The position numbers and the translations under genes are program-made. Positions 9,243 through 17,958 of a stretch of DNA of 64,000 nt are shown here, in pieces. Positions within the stretch are counted from its first letter, which is position 1; every line of letters starts with the position of its first letter. Origin of the DNA: Ciceribacter sp. L1K22 (GTDB taxonomy: Bacteria; Pseudomonadota; Alphaproteobacteria; Rhizobiales; Rhizobiaceae). The notes below the pieces were generated by a model. The model was not told the origin of the DNA. It was given only the letters and a program-made list of their open reading frames with translations, and searched no databases. Where the stretch lies: NCBI RefSeq assembly GCF_017599385.1, contig NZ_JAGFPK010000001.1, positions 3,293,436 to 3,357,435 of the forward strand. The letters run 5' to 3'.

Positions 9243-10058
9243 TCAGCTGACATAGGCGAGCGGTATTTCGAGGACGGGATGTTGGGTTACGTCCATCTGC
9301 ACGGCATAGATTTGCCGCAGCTTGTCACTGTTCATCAGATCCGCGGGACGGCCGCTGGCGATAAACCGTCCGTCCTTGAGCGCATGTATGCGATCACAGA
9401 ACCGGGCCGCCATGTTGATGTCGTGCAGGACCACGACAACGCTAAGCCCGCGTTCGCGCGAAAGACGCCGCACAAGCGAAAGCACCTCCAGCTGATGGGC
9501 AATATCCAAAGCAGATGTTGGTTCATCGAGAAGCAGGCATTCGCTATCTTGGGCCATCATCATCGCGATCCACGCGCGCTGGCGTTCCCCTCCCGAAAGC
9601 GTTTCGACGGCTCGGTTGGCCAGCCCTTCGAGATGGGTGAGGCCCATGGCTTCCGCAACCTTCTGCCGGTCATTGTCGGTGAAGCGTCCCAGTGCGCCAT
9701 GCCATGGATAGCGCCCGCACGCCACAAGCTCGCGAACAGTCATACCCGGCGCGGAGGCTACATCTTGGGAAAGATAGGCGACTTTGCGCGAAAACGCGCG
9801 CCCCTGTAGCTCGTTGAGATCCTGGCCCGCGTAGCGGATTGTCCCGCTTTCCGGGTGGATCTGACGCGCGAGCAACTTCAGCAGCGTCGATTTTCCAGAA
9901 CCGTTATGGCCGATCAAAGCAGTGATCTCCCCAGCGGGAAACATCATATCGATCGCATGCAGAAGCTGGCGGCCCGCTACGCTATAGTTCACACCTTCGA
10001 CGGAGAAGGCGGGAACTGGCGCGCGCTCGTCAGGTGCGATGGCCAAATCAGGAGTCAT
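9243..10058 (-). CDS. fhuC: Iron-siderophore ABC ATP-binding protein (FhuC-like)
   Basis: ATPase of the ferric-siderophore importer, about 271 residues. Walker A is GHNGSGKST, the signature LSGGERQRAWIAMMMAQ, Walker B CLLLDEPTSALD, and the switch His lies in VVVLHDINMA, which is typical of the FhuC/FepC family. ATG 10058 is chosen because AGGAAG sits seven bases upstream; an in-frame ATG at 10106 lacks a ribosome site. First gene of fhuCDB; a TGA-N9-TCA iron box lies 52 bp upstream. Confidence 0.9.
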   Translation of the reverse strand: MTPDLAIAPDERAPVPAFSVEGVNYSVAGRQLLHAIDMMFPAGEITALIGHNGSGKSTLLKLLARQIHPESGTIRYAGQDLNELQGRAFSRKVAYLSQDVASAPGMTVRELVACGRYPWHGALGRFTDNDRQKVAEAMGLTHLEGLANRAVETLSGGERQRAWIAMMMAQDSECLLLDEPTSALDIAHQLEVLSLVRRLSRERGLSVVVVLHDINMAARFCDRIHALKDGRFIASGRPADLMNSDKLRQIYAVQMDVTQHPVLEIPLAYVS

Positions 10059-10109
10059 GGGCGGGCTTCCTAAACTGTATAAAGCGGATCGAACCTGCGG
10101 CTTCAAATA

Positions 10110-10124
10110 TGATATTTTTTATCA
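10110..10124. promoter_or_regulatory. Iron-responsive operator (RirA-type IRO box)
   Basis: TGATATTTTTTATCA is an inverted repeat fitting the rhizobial iron-responsive operator TGA-N9-TCA bound by RirA under iron sufficiency. It lies 52 bp upstream of the fhuC start, in an AT-rich stretch suited to a promoter. The match is seen directly; RirA control is inferred. Confidence 0.6.
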
Positions 10125-10244
10125 ACTATACTCTTGGGGGTCTGGGGACAAGACGGTCGATACGTTGAGACCAAGCGGCCTCCTCACTTTTCAACCGCGG
10201 ATGAACGATCGCATCGACGATTTCTCTGGCGCTCAAGGGATTGA

Positions 10245-10436
10245 GCCGAAATCATTGGCCTGTCGGAATGGTACTTCAGCCGTGCACTAAAGGTCTCGAC
10301 TAGGACGCAACCGCAGTCTTGGCAGATTGCTGCGCGCCTTGGACGCGTCAAAAAGCACATCCTGCACTCGGACATGTCATTCACCTAGAGTGCACAAGAA
10401 GCCGGCTTCACCGAAGCCGCTGATTTCAACAGATAG
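10245..10436 (+). pseudogene. Decayed AraC-family regulator (HTH remnant)
   Basis: One reading frame (codons from 10245) gives GLSEWYFSRALK, then WQIAARLGRVKKHIL, then an in-frame TAG at 10386, and continues in the same frame with AQEAGFTEAADFNR before a second TAG at 10434. These are the two helix-turn-helix motifs of an AraC C-terminal domain in the right order and spacing. A TGA lies immediately upstream (10242), and no effector domain is visible. AraC activators often sit beside siderophore uptake genes, so this is probably the lost regulator of fhuCDB. The rest of the 490-bp gap up to 10596 shows nothing else I recognise. Confidence 0.65.
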
Positions 10437-10596
10437 GGCGAACATATCGAATGTGGCGAAGGTGCCGGATGTTTGCTTGTCGATGCAATGCTTCGCTACG
10501 AGCGCGGTGATCACATACAAGTCAGCCTTCCTAGGGGGACGGCCCTTGGATTACGGATGTGTTTGCAGGGATAAATGACAAAGGCAAGGTAAGCTA

Positions 10597-11208
10597 TCAG
10601 TTAGGCTGATGACGCTCCTCAGCCAAAAGATTTGCTAGTTCTATCGCGTTTCTGACACCCATCTTGCTGAGGACCCGCCCGCGATGAACCTCGACCGTTC
10701 GCATCGCTATACCGAGCGTTTCGGCAATTTGCTTGTTGAGGGCGCCGGTCAGCATCAAGTGCATCACTTCCTTTTCCCGCTGCGACAGGTTCTGTCTTCG
10801 AGCCTCCACGTCACGTCGCATCGCGGCATCCGCTTCATGCACGGCGTGCGCCTCGATTGCCTTCACGACGAGATCAACAATCTGGTTGTCGCTGAACGGC
10901 TTCTCGACAAAGTCGAACGCGCCGGCCTTCAGGGCGCGAACAGCCACCGGAACGTCGGCATGACCGGTCAGGAAAATGACCGGAGCCATGTTTGGCACGG
11001 ACCGAATTCGTTCGAATACGTCCGGTCCACTGAGACCGCCCATGCGAACATCAAGGATGACGCAAGCACAGTCCTCCAGGGGCTGTGCCGCCAGGAAATC
11101 TTCTCCCGAAGGCCAGCCCCGCGTCGTCAAACCCCTTGACCCTAGAAGAAATGCGAGTGCATCGCGGATGACATCCTCATCGTCAACGATGTGGATCACT
11201 CCCGTCAT
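10597..11208 (-). CDS. dctR: Response regulator, FixJ/DctR family
   Basis: A 203-residue two-domain response regulator. The receiver domain (1-120) has acidic residues DDED (9-12), phospho-acceptor Asp53 in ILDVRM, Thr81 and Lys103. A LuxR-type helix-turn-helix occupies about 140-200 (LSQREKEVMHLMLTGALNKQ). It starts one base after the stop of the sensor kinase (TGACATG), so the pair is co-translated. An upstream in-frame extension exists but has no support. With the kinase and the divergent TRAP genes it matches the DctS/DctR/DctPQM layout of Rhodobacter. Confidence 0.88.
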   Translation of the reverse strand: MTGVIHIVDDEDVIRDALAFLLGSRGLTTRGWPSGEDFLAAQPLEDCACVILDVRMGGLSGPDVFERIRSVPNMAPVIFLTGHADVPVAVRALKAGAFDFVEKPFSDNQIVDLVVKAIEAHAVHEADAAMRRDVEARRQNLSQREKEVMHLMLTGALNKQIAETLGIAMRTVEVHRGRVLSKMGVRNAIELANLLAEERHQPN

Positions 11209-11209
11209 G

Positions 11210-13291
11210 TCACCGTACCTCCCCCATCGCCCGCTTCTCACGCTGGGCGAGTGGCAACTGCACAACGAACACCGTCCCACCATTCTCACCATACCGAAAC
11301 GAAAGGTGGCCACCATGCAGTTCCACGATCGATCGGCAAATGGCAAGACCCATTCCGAGACCCTGTGCCTTTGTGCTGGCGAACGCCTCGAACAACCTGT
11401 TTTCCACGTCCGGATCAATTCCCGCGCCTTGATCGGCTATTTCAATGATTGCGTTGTCCCCACGCTCCAGAAGCTTGATCGTCAGAGTGTCACCCGTGCG
11501 CCTGTCCGCCATGGCCTCCATGCCGTTACGGATCAGGTTTATCAGCAACTGTTCCAGCAAGATGGTATCAGCGGCAACTGATCGCGCAGGCTCCATATCC
11601 GCCACGATTTTTACCCGATGCTCACGCGCGTCCGCCGCGAGAAGAGCAATCGTTTCCCTGATGACCTGGTCGATCTGGATCTCCGAGAAATGAGGTTCCC
11701 TTTTCCTCGCGAGATCCTGGACGCGCTGGATGACGAAACCCGCGCGGGCCGCCTGTTGCGCGAGCTTCTCGGTCACGCCACGGAAAAGCCCGGCATCGAA
11801 GTCATCACGATCCAGAAGATTGAGCATGCCGGTCGCATAGGACGATATCGCGGAAAGCGGCTGGTTGAGTTCGTGTGCCAGGGTTGAGGCCATTTCGCCC
11901 AAGGTTACCAGCCGTCCCGTACGAGCCATGGCCTCGTCTTGAGCACGCGCGCGTCGCGTCGCGTTTTTAGCCTCTGTAATGTCGATGACCGACCCCATCC
12001 ATCCGCGGTGAACGCCAGAGGCATCGATCAACGGTGCCTCATAGACCTGCACGTCTATTTCACGCCCGCTCCGGTGGCGAAATCTCGTCTCAAAACTGGG
12101 GCTGAAAGCGCCGTTGGCTGTCAGCCGCTTCTGTCTTTCTTCAGCTTCACCGACCCGAGATGGATCCCAGTAAGGCATTGGCGGCAACCGGCCAACGATC
12201 TCCTCCGCCTTCCATCCGACGAGGTTGCAGAATGCCGAATTGACATACAGGATACGGCCCTCGTTGTCCTTCGCACGAAGGCCGACCGTGAGGCTCTCCT
12301 CCATGGCCTGGCGAAACGCCGTTTCTCCCCTTAGGCGCAATTCCGCGCGCCGGCGCCGCCTGGCGTTTGTATAAACGACAAGGAGGGAAAGAATCGCAAA
12401 AGTCGCTAGAGCGGCGATCGTCCCAAGCAGCAAGGCCGAACGAAAGGCCGCCGGTGTATCGTAGGCAGTGATCTGCAGGAGCATTCCGCGAAGCGGTGGG
12501 TCGAAACTGATGGCGTGCTGCGGGTTGCCCACAGCCGGCTCAAGTTTTTGACGGGCCGCGACAGTGTTTTCTGCTGCGGTGACGACCCGTACGCCGTATT
12601 GTTCGGCGATCCACCAAGGGACATGTCGCTCCAGCAGTATCGGTATGGAGATCGTCGCCGAAACAACACCTTCGGAGCCCGTCAGAGGCAAAGCGATGAC
12701 AACCAGACCGTCTTCGGTAACGTCACCGTAGACTGGACGGGTCGCGCGTGCGCCTCCCTCGCGCAGCAATTCCACCAACCGGTGATCCTGCGGGGACCCG
12801 TTACCCGGCAATGCGTGGGCGATCCGACCACCGCCATCGTACCAGATGACGGACTGAACTTCAGGGTTTGTCGCAATATGAAGTTTAACACGCGGATCCA
12901 CTACCGTGCGCACATCGTCACCCGGTGGTTCCAGCGCCAGACGGACGAGCAAATCCTCGTGGATCGACAGCTGGAATCGAAGTGTCTGTTCGACCCACAG
13001 AGCATCGGTCGCGATCTTAACCCTAGCCTGCTCGGACTCTCCGCGGTCAACGATCCAGACCATAGCCGCGACGCCAAGGGCGAGAGCCAGAATCGCCATC
13101 AGCGGCACGAGGGAAAGGACGTCGAGCCTCTTCCAATCTTGCGCCGGAGAGACCTGCTCCCAAGGCGCTGCTATTCCCGATTCATTGGCAGCGTCTCGGA
13201 TGGTCCTGTCTTTGCGGCTCCACCTCTTCAGGAACCCCTCCTTCCACGATTTCGGGACGATCCATTGTGGTTTCCCACAATAGCGCCGCAC
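11210..13291 (-). CDS. dctS: Membrane sensor histidine kinase (DctS-like)
   Basis: A 693-residue sensor kinase. Membrane spans at about 58-80 and 285-307 enclose a periplasmic sensor of about 200 residues; a PAS domain follows (325-440), then the dimerisation domain with phospho-His473 in LAHELNQPLS, and an ATPase domain with N-box NLIRNGMEAM, DQGAGID and GLGMGLAI. This is the DctB/DctS type that senses C4-dicarboxylates. The start is uncertain: ATG 13291 is the only clear in-frame start, yet its first 50 residues are unlike the family and reach to within 63 bp of the divergent dctP start. An AAGGAGGGG sits further in without an ATG behind it. Confidence 0.87.
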   Translation of the reverse strand: MRRYCGKPQWIVPKSWKEGFLKRWSRKDRTIRDAANESGIAAPWEQVSPAQDWKRLDVLSLVPLMAILALALGVAAMVWIVDRGESEQARVKIATDALWVEQTLRFQLSIHEDLLVRLALEPPGDDVRTVVDPRVKLHIATNPEVQSVIWYDGGGRIAHALPGNGSPQDHRLVELLREGGARATRPVYGDVTEDGLVVIALPLTGSEGVVSATISIPILLERHVPWWIAEQYGVRVVTAAENTVAARQKLEPAVGNPQHAISFDPPLRGMLLQITAYDTPAAFRSALLLGTIAALATFAILSLLVVYTNARRRRRAELRLRGETAFRQAMEESLTVGLRAKDNEGRILYVNSAFCNLVGWKAEEIVGRLPPMPYWDPSRVGEAEERQKRLTANGAFSPSFETRFRHRSGREIDVQVYEAPLIDASGVHRGWMGSVIDITEAKNATRRARAQDEAMARTGRLVTLGEMASTLAHELNQPLSAISSYATGMLNLLDRDDFDAGLFRGVTEKLAQQAARAGFVIQRVQDLARKREPHFSEIQIDQVIRETIALLAADAREHRVKIVADMEPARSVAADTILLEQLLINLIRNGMEAMADRRTGDTLTIKLLERGDNAIIEIADQGAGIDPDVENRLFEAFASTKAQGLGMGLAICRSIVELHGGHLSFRYGENGGTVFVVQLPLAQREKRAMGEVR

Positions 13292-13353
13292 TCTTCAAAA
13301 TGGCAAGAAGATGGCTCTCGCCTGGAGGGGCGACGAAATCAGGAGGACATTTC

Positions 13354-14358
13354 ATGCTAACTCGTCGAAACCTCGCTCGCATTGCGGGTGCAGCTGTCAT
13401 CGCGTTCTGTGCGGCGCTGCCTGCGCTTGCCGAGCCTCTCGTCATTAAGTTCAGCCACGTGGTCGCGCCCGACACCCCCAAGGGCAAGGGTGCGGATAAA
13501 TTCAAGGAGCTGGCTGAATCCTATACGAATGGCGCTGTCAAGATCGAAGTCTATCCGAACTCACAGCTCTACAAGGACAAGGAAGAACTTGAGGCACTGC
13601 AATTGGGCGCCGTCCAGATGCTCGCTCCTTCTTTGGCCAAGTTCGGCCCTCTAGGGGTCCAGCAGTTCGAGCTCTTCGACCTGCCCTATCTGATGGGGAG
13701 CTACGATGATCTTAGGAAGATCACCGATGGCGAGGTGGGACAATCGCTTCTCGCCAAGCTTGAAGACAAGGGTATCAAGGGCCTGGCCTACTGGGATAAC
13801 GGCTTCAAGATCATGTCGGCCAACTCGCCGCTGCGAACGCCCGACGATTTCCTAGGCCTGAAAATGCGGATCCAGTCGTCAAAGATCCTCGAGGCGGAAA
13901 TGCAGGCCCTCGGCGCTGTGCCGCAGGTACTTGCTTTCTCGGAAGTCTACCAGGCTCTGCAAACGGGCGTCGTCGATGGAACGGAAAACCCGCCATCGAA
14001 TATGTACACGCAAAAAATGCATGAGGTTCAGAAGCATGCCACGCTCTCCAACCACGGCTATCTCGGCTACGCGGTGATTGTGAACAAGGCATTCTGGGAA
14101 GGCCTCGATCCGGAGATCCGCGCAGACCTTGAAAAGGCGATGAAGGAAGCGACCGAGTACGCCAACTCGATCGCAAAACAGGAAAACGACAATGCCCTCG
14201 AGGCGATGAAGGCTGCCGGGACGACCGAGTTCCATGAACTTTCCGAGGACGAACGGGCCGAATGGGTCGAAGCACTTCGTCCGGTTCATGAGGAAATGTC
14301 GGACCGTATCGGCCCTGATCTCATCAAGCAGGCGTATGCCGCGCTCGGCATGGAATGA
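13354..14358 (+). CDS. dctP: TRAP transporter solute-binding protein (DctP family)
   Basis: Periplasmic receptor of a TRAP transporter, 334 residues, with a signal peptide (LARIAGAAVIAFCAALPALA, cut before EPLVIKF). The DctP pattern is clear: KFSHVVAPDTPKGKG at the mature start, KMRIQSSK with the ligand-binding Arg (about 172), and a QTGVVDGTENPPSN motif (about 208). ATG 13354 follows AGGAGG at 13341; upstream in-frame codons have no ribosome site. First gene of dctPQM, divergent from dctSR, so it is probably induced by C4-dicarboxylates or a similar acid. Confidence 0.93.
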   Translation: MLTRRNLARIAGAAVIAFCAALPALAEPLVIKFSHVVAPDTPKGKGADKFKELAESYTNGAVKIEVYPNSQLYKDKEELEALQLGAVQMLAPSLAKFGPLGVQQFELFDLPYLMGSYDDLRKITDGEVGQSLLAKLEDKGIKGLAYWDNGFKIMSANSPLRTPDDFLGLKMRIQSSKILEAEMQALGAVPQVLAFSEVYQALQTGVVDGTENPPSNMYTQKMHEVQKHATLSNHGYLGYAVIVNKAFWEGLDPEIRADLEKAMKEATEYANSIAKQENDNALEAMKAAGTTEFHELSEDERAEWVEALRPVHEEMSDRIGPDLIKQAYAALGME

Positions 14359-14365
14359 GTTCGCC

Positions 14366-14387
14366 GGGGGCGCTGTAAAGCGCCCCC
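14366..14387 (+). terminator. Intra-operon hairpin after dctP
   Basis: GGGGGCGCT and AGCGCCCCC form a perfect 9-bp stem with a GTAA loop eight bases after the dctP stop. No T-run follows, so it is more likely a message-stabilising or partial-termination hairpin that keeps the binding protein more abundant than the permeases. Confidence 0.6.
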
Positions 14388-14408
14388 TTCGCATGTTGGG
14401 GGTTTGTC

Positions 14409-15041
14409 ATGCTGCTACGCATCCTCGACCGCTTCGAAGAAATTCTCATCTCGGTATTGATGGCCGCCGCCGTCGTATTGATCTTCGTAGCCGTCGCTCA
14501 CCGTTTTTCGATCGGCCTCGCCGCGGACCTCGTCGCCGTTGGAAGGGCTAACGAGATTGCCTGGCTGCAGTCCGCTGCCCGGTCCGCCTTCAAGGCCATC
14601 AATTCCTTGCGGCTGACATGGGCGCAGGAAGCCTGCATCTACCTGTTCGTTTGGATGGCCAAGTTCGGCGCAGCCTATGGTGTGCGGGTTGGCGTTCACG
14701 TTGGCGTAGACATTCTGGTGGAGGCGCTGAATGAAAGGAACCGGCGCATTTTGACGATCGTCGCAATGTCCGGCGGCATCGTCTTCACCGCGATCATTGC
14801 CTGGATCGGTGCCGATTTCGTCTATCATGTGAGGCAGGGAGGCCAGACGTCACCCGACCTCGAAATGCCGATGTGGCTCGTCTATCTCGCTGTTCCACTC
14901 GGCTCCGCCCTCATGTGCTTCCGGTTCGCGCAGGCTCTTTATCTCTACCTAACCACGGGCTTCATCGCCCATCACGACCACGGCGCTGTCGACGGACTGG
15001 AAGAAGAGGCCGCGGATTTGAAGACGGGAGCACGGGGATGA
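14409..15041 (+). CDS. dctQ: TRAP transporter small permease (DctQ family)
   Basis: The small membrane subunit of the TRAP transporter, 210 residues. Four hydrophobic segments are visible (about 12-35, 78-98, 115-137 and 155-178), with the family's WAQEACIYLFVWMAKFGAAY region in the second. Compared with most DctQ proteins (about 160-180) it carries extra sequence between the first two spans. It ends overlapping dctM by four bases (ATGA), so the two permease subunits are co-translated. Confidence 0.88.
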   Translation: MLLRILDRFEEILISVLMAAAVVLIFVAVAHRFSIGLAADLVAVGRANEIAWLQSAARSAFKAINSLRLTWAQEACIYLFVWMAKFGAAYGVRVGVHVGVDILVEALNERNRRILTIVAMSGGIVFTAIIAWIGADFVYHVRQGGQTSPDLEMPMWLVYLAVPLGSALMCFRFAQALYLYLTTGFIAHHDHGAVDGLEEEAADLKTGARG

Positions 15042-16363
15042 CTGCTCTCATCATCTTCGCGATTCTCGCGGCGCTACTCGTAACCGGCATGCCCGTATCC
15101 ATCGCCCTCGGGCTGACGGTATTCGTGTTTCTCTTCGCGTTCACCTCAATTCCGATGGATTCCATCGCGTTGAAGCTGTTCACGGGCATCGAGAAGTTCG
15201 AGATCATGGCGATCCCGTTCTTCATACTGGCCGGAAACTTTCTGACACATGGTGGCGTCGCGCGCCGCATGATCCATTTTGCCACCACCATGGTCGGCCA
15301 CTGGTATGGCGGCATGGGCCTGGCGGCCGTACTGTCCTGCGCACTGTTCGCGGCGATCTCCGGCTCCAGCCCGGCGACTGTCATGGCAGTCGGCTCCATC
15401 CTCATCCCGGCGATGGTGCGCCAGGGCTATCCCGCACAGTTCGGCGTGGGCACAGTCGCCACGGCCGGCGGCCTCGGCATCCTGATCCCGCCGTCGATCG
15501 TGATGGTCATGTATGCGGTCGCAACGTCAGGCATGGTTGTCACCGGTCCGGAAGGTCAGCCCGTGATGTCCGCATCGATCGGCACGCTCTTCATGGCCGG
15601 GGTCATCCCTGGACTGATGCTTGCCTCAATGCTCGGCGGAACGACGATCTGGCGGGCCTGGAAGAACGGGTATCCGCGCATGCGGCGCGCCTCGTGGGGA
15701 GAACGCTTCCAGGCGTTCCGCGAGAGCGTCTGGGGCCTGATGCTGATCGTCATAATCATGGGTGGCATCTATGGCGGTATCTTCACGCCGACCGAAGCCG
15801 CCGCCGTGAGCGCCGTCTACGCCTTCGTGGTCGCCGTCTGGGTCTACAAGGACATCACCCTGCGCGAAGTGCCGAAGGTGCTTTTGAGCTCAGCCGCCAT
15901 GTCGGCAATGTTGCTCTACATCATCACGAATGCCGTGATGTTTGCCTTCATCCTGACGTCCGAACAGATCCCGCAGGCGCTCTCGGACTGGATCGTTAGC
16001 CTGGGTTTCGGCAAGATCGGCTTTCTCCTGATGGTGAACGTCATTCTGCTGTTCATCGGCATGGTCATGGAGCCATCGGCGATCGTGCTGATCATGGCGC
16101 CAATCCTCTACCCGGTCGCCGTCAAACTCGGCGTCGATCCGGTACATTTCGGCATCATGCTCGTGGTGAACATGGAGATCGGACTTTGCACTCCGCCGGT
16201 CGGTTTGAACCTCTACGTAGGTTCGGCAATTTCCAGACTCGGACTGACGGAGGTCACCAAGGCAGCCACGCCCTGGCTCTTCACGGCTCTCGTCTTCCTC
16301 GGGCTGATAACCTACATCCCGGACATCACCCTGTTCCTGCCGCGCTTGCTCGGTTTGAACTGA
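15038..16363 (+). CDS. dctM: TRAP transporter large permease (DctM family)
   Basis: The 441-residue ion-coupled permease of the TRAP transporter, with about twelve hydrophobic spans. Family landmarks include IPFFILAGNFLTHGGVARRM (about 55-75), the SGSSPATVMAVGSILIPAM loop (about 108-127), and late IGLCTPPVGLNLYV. I place the start at ATG 15038, overlapping the dctQ stop; a longer in-frame extension within dctQ is not coding. A hairpin follows the stop. Confidence 0.93.
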   Translation: MTALIIFAILAALLVTGMPVSIALGLTVFVFLFAFTSIPMDSIALKLFTGIEKFEIMAIPFFILAGNFLTHGGVARRMIHFATTMVGHWYGGMGLAAVLSCALFAAISGSSPATVMAVGSILIPAMVRQGYPAQFGVGTVATAGGLGILIPPSIVMVMYAVATSGMVVTGPEGQPVMSASIGTLFMAGVIPGLMLASMLGGTTIWRAWKNGYPRMRRASWGERFQAFRESVWGLMLIVIIMGGIYGGIFTPTEAAAVSAVYAFVVAVWVYKDITLREVPKVLLSSAAMSAMLLYIITNAVMFAFILTSEQIPQALSDWIVSLGFGKIGFLLMVNVILLFIGMVMEPSAIVLIMAPILYPVAVKLGVDPVHFGIMLVVNMEIGLCTPPVGLNLYVGSAISRLGLTEVTKAATPWLFTALVFLGLITYIPDITLFLPRLLGLN

Positions 16364-16380
16364 CTGACGGTAGCGCACTA

Positions 16381-16405
16381 GATGGCCGGGTCTCGCTCGG
16401 CCATC
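16381..16405 (+). terminator. Hairpin terminator after dctM
   Basis: GATGGCCG and CGGCCATC pair around a nine-base loop, 17 bp after the dctM stop. The tail (CGTCATCTTA) is only weakly T-rich, so termination may be incomplete. Confidence 0.5.
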
Positions 16406-16740
16406 GTCATCTTAACAACGCATACGTGAACACCAGGGCGATCGGACATGTACGAAAGCGCGTCGCTTTTCACCGATTGAGTTTCCGCAGCCTTCCATCC
16501 AACAATGGCAACTGACGACATCGAACTCGGCTGCGATAAAGCGGTTAACCGCATCATGGGCAACCGAGAATTTTTCGGGAGAAGCAGACGACTATCCGCC
16601 AGGGCCACATTCACGACGGGAAGGTGATGCGCGACGCTGCGCCGGTGCGCTGTTAGCGCGCGGGAGTTGCCTGCTAGAATGGCGAGGTTATTCGCCTTGA
16701 CTTCATCATCGGCGCCTTAAACGCCTCAACCGGGACGTGA
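16406..16740. other. Gene-free stretch between dctM and the IS scar
   Basis: I see no gene here with recognisable motifs. A short minus-strand frame (16378-16614) gives a peptide that I cannot match to any family. Base use is mixed, as expected for decayed sequence beside an insertion-sequence remnant. Confidence 0.4.
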
Positions 16741-17004
16741 TTGCCGGGACTGCGGTCGCCAATGCGGGCATCTCCGGCTCTGGCGCCCTGCCGCACGCCG
16801 GTGGCCAGTCCCCAGTTGAACGGCCTTTTAGAAGCCTTGGTCAAAACCCTGAAACTGGATTATATCCGCATATCGGCTCTGACGGACGCCAAAAAGGCGC
16901 TCCGGCTCATCGCCGGATGGATCGAGGACTATAACGAAATCCATCTCAATTCCGCGGTCAAGATGGCTTCCCTACGGCAGTTTATCAGGGCTAAATCAAG
17001 TTAG
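16741..17004 (+). mobile_element. IS3-family transposase (OrfB) C-terminal remnant
   Basis: The frame ends with an IS3-type integrase core C-terminus: TPVASPQLNGLLEALVKTLK, then IAGWIEDYNEIHLNSAVKM and LRQFIRAK, matching the usual TPVxSPQSNG...FVKTLKRDY...WIxDYNxxHPHSxLxxxSPREF pattern. Substitutions at normally constant positions (L for S in SPQSNG, SAVKM for SGLKM) and the missing DD part of the catalytic triad show a dead copy. The GGGGGCACTCCAC at 17026-17038 could be the former IS end. It lies 104 bp from the 3' end of tRNA-fMet. Confidence 0.72.
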
Positions 17005-17107
17005 CCGACATATCCGATGAAACCGGGGGCACTCCACGACCACGGGTCACCGTCTTGTTGGACGGGTCTCATTCTGGTTTTGTTTTCTCTGGGATATTTT
17101 TTGCGTT

Positions 17108-17184
<77 letters not shown>

Positions 17185-17211
17185 CCAAGCGCATTCGGCT
17201 TTGCCGACCTC

Positions 17212-17746
17212 GATCAGCCACACGCTGGCCGCCAATGTCGAGAACCTCATCCTTTCCGGCGCAGGCAACCTCAACGGCAACGGCAACACGCTCGCCAACG
17301 CGCTCACCGGAAATTCCGGCAACAACATCCTCAAAGGCCTCGCCGGCAACGACACCCTGCGCGGCGAGGGCGGCAACGACCAGCTGACGGGCGGGGCAGG
17401 GGCCGACAAGCTCTACGGTGGATCGGGCGCCGACCGCTTCATCTTCACCGCGCTTTCCGACAGCACGGTCGCGTCTTCCGGCCGCGACATGATCTACGAT
17501 TTCTCGCGCGCCCAGGCCGACAAGATCGACCTCTCGGCCATCGACGCCAGCACCAAAAGCTCCGGCAACCAGGCTTTCTCCTTCGTCGGCGAGAAGGCCT
17601 ATTCCGGCAAGGCGGGCGAACTGCGCTACGTCAATTCCGGTGGCGATACCTATGTCTACGCCGACGTCAACGGCGACAAGGCGTCCGACTTCGCCATCCG
17701 CGTCGATGCAAACATCGATTTCGTGAAAGGCGATTTCATCCTCTGA
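17212..17746 (+). pseudogene. 3' fragment of an RTX calcium-binding protein gene
   Basis: From about 17212 the sequence is clearly homologous to the last ~178 codons of the two complete RTX genes downstream: SHTLAANVENLILSGAGNL, nonapeptides such as GLAGNDTLRGEGGNDQLTGG, then the shared terminal domain ending VKGDFIL. The repeat-rich N-terminal part is absent. An open frame continues leftward into the tRNA gene, but those residues are the antisense of the tRNA. No start codon or ribosome site serves the fragment. It is the stump of a first array member cut at the tRNA boundary. Confidence 0.8.
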
Positions 17747-17808
17747 GGCCGAAGGTGGCGCCGCTTCCCGCTCATGCCGACGCCTGCCGAAGAATTCGGC
17801 GCTGCCAC

Positions 17809-17843
17809 GATCAAAAATGGACGGCGACTCCGCTTTGCCGTCC
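17809..17843 (+). repeat. RTX-array spacer motif, copy 1
   Basis: GATCAAAAATGGACGGCGAC occurs here and twice more after the other RTX genes. It leads into a hairpin with arms GGACGGC and GCCGTCC. The arm sequence differs between copies while pairing is kept, which suggests an RNA structure. Copy 1 lies 116 bp upstream of the first complete RTX gene. Confidence 0.6.
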
Positions 17844-17958
17844 CGCTAGCCTCCGCGCCAATAACAGGCCTCGTCGGTGCCGCGTGAGAGCGTTCGCTTC
17901 CGGACATGTTCCATCCCGCCCGCCCGCCTGTCGTTAACAATGCGACAGGAGGCAAATC

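Noticed and set aside
10327-10578. An 83-codon plus-strand frame after the AraC remnant
   Set aside because: It overlaps the AraC remnant in another frame and has no recognisable content or ribosome site.
13182-13505. A 107-codon minus-strand frame across the dctS/dctP promoter
   Set aside because: It overlaps both real genes in the wrong frame, including the dctP signal peptide, and has no support.
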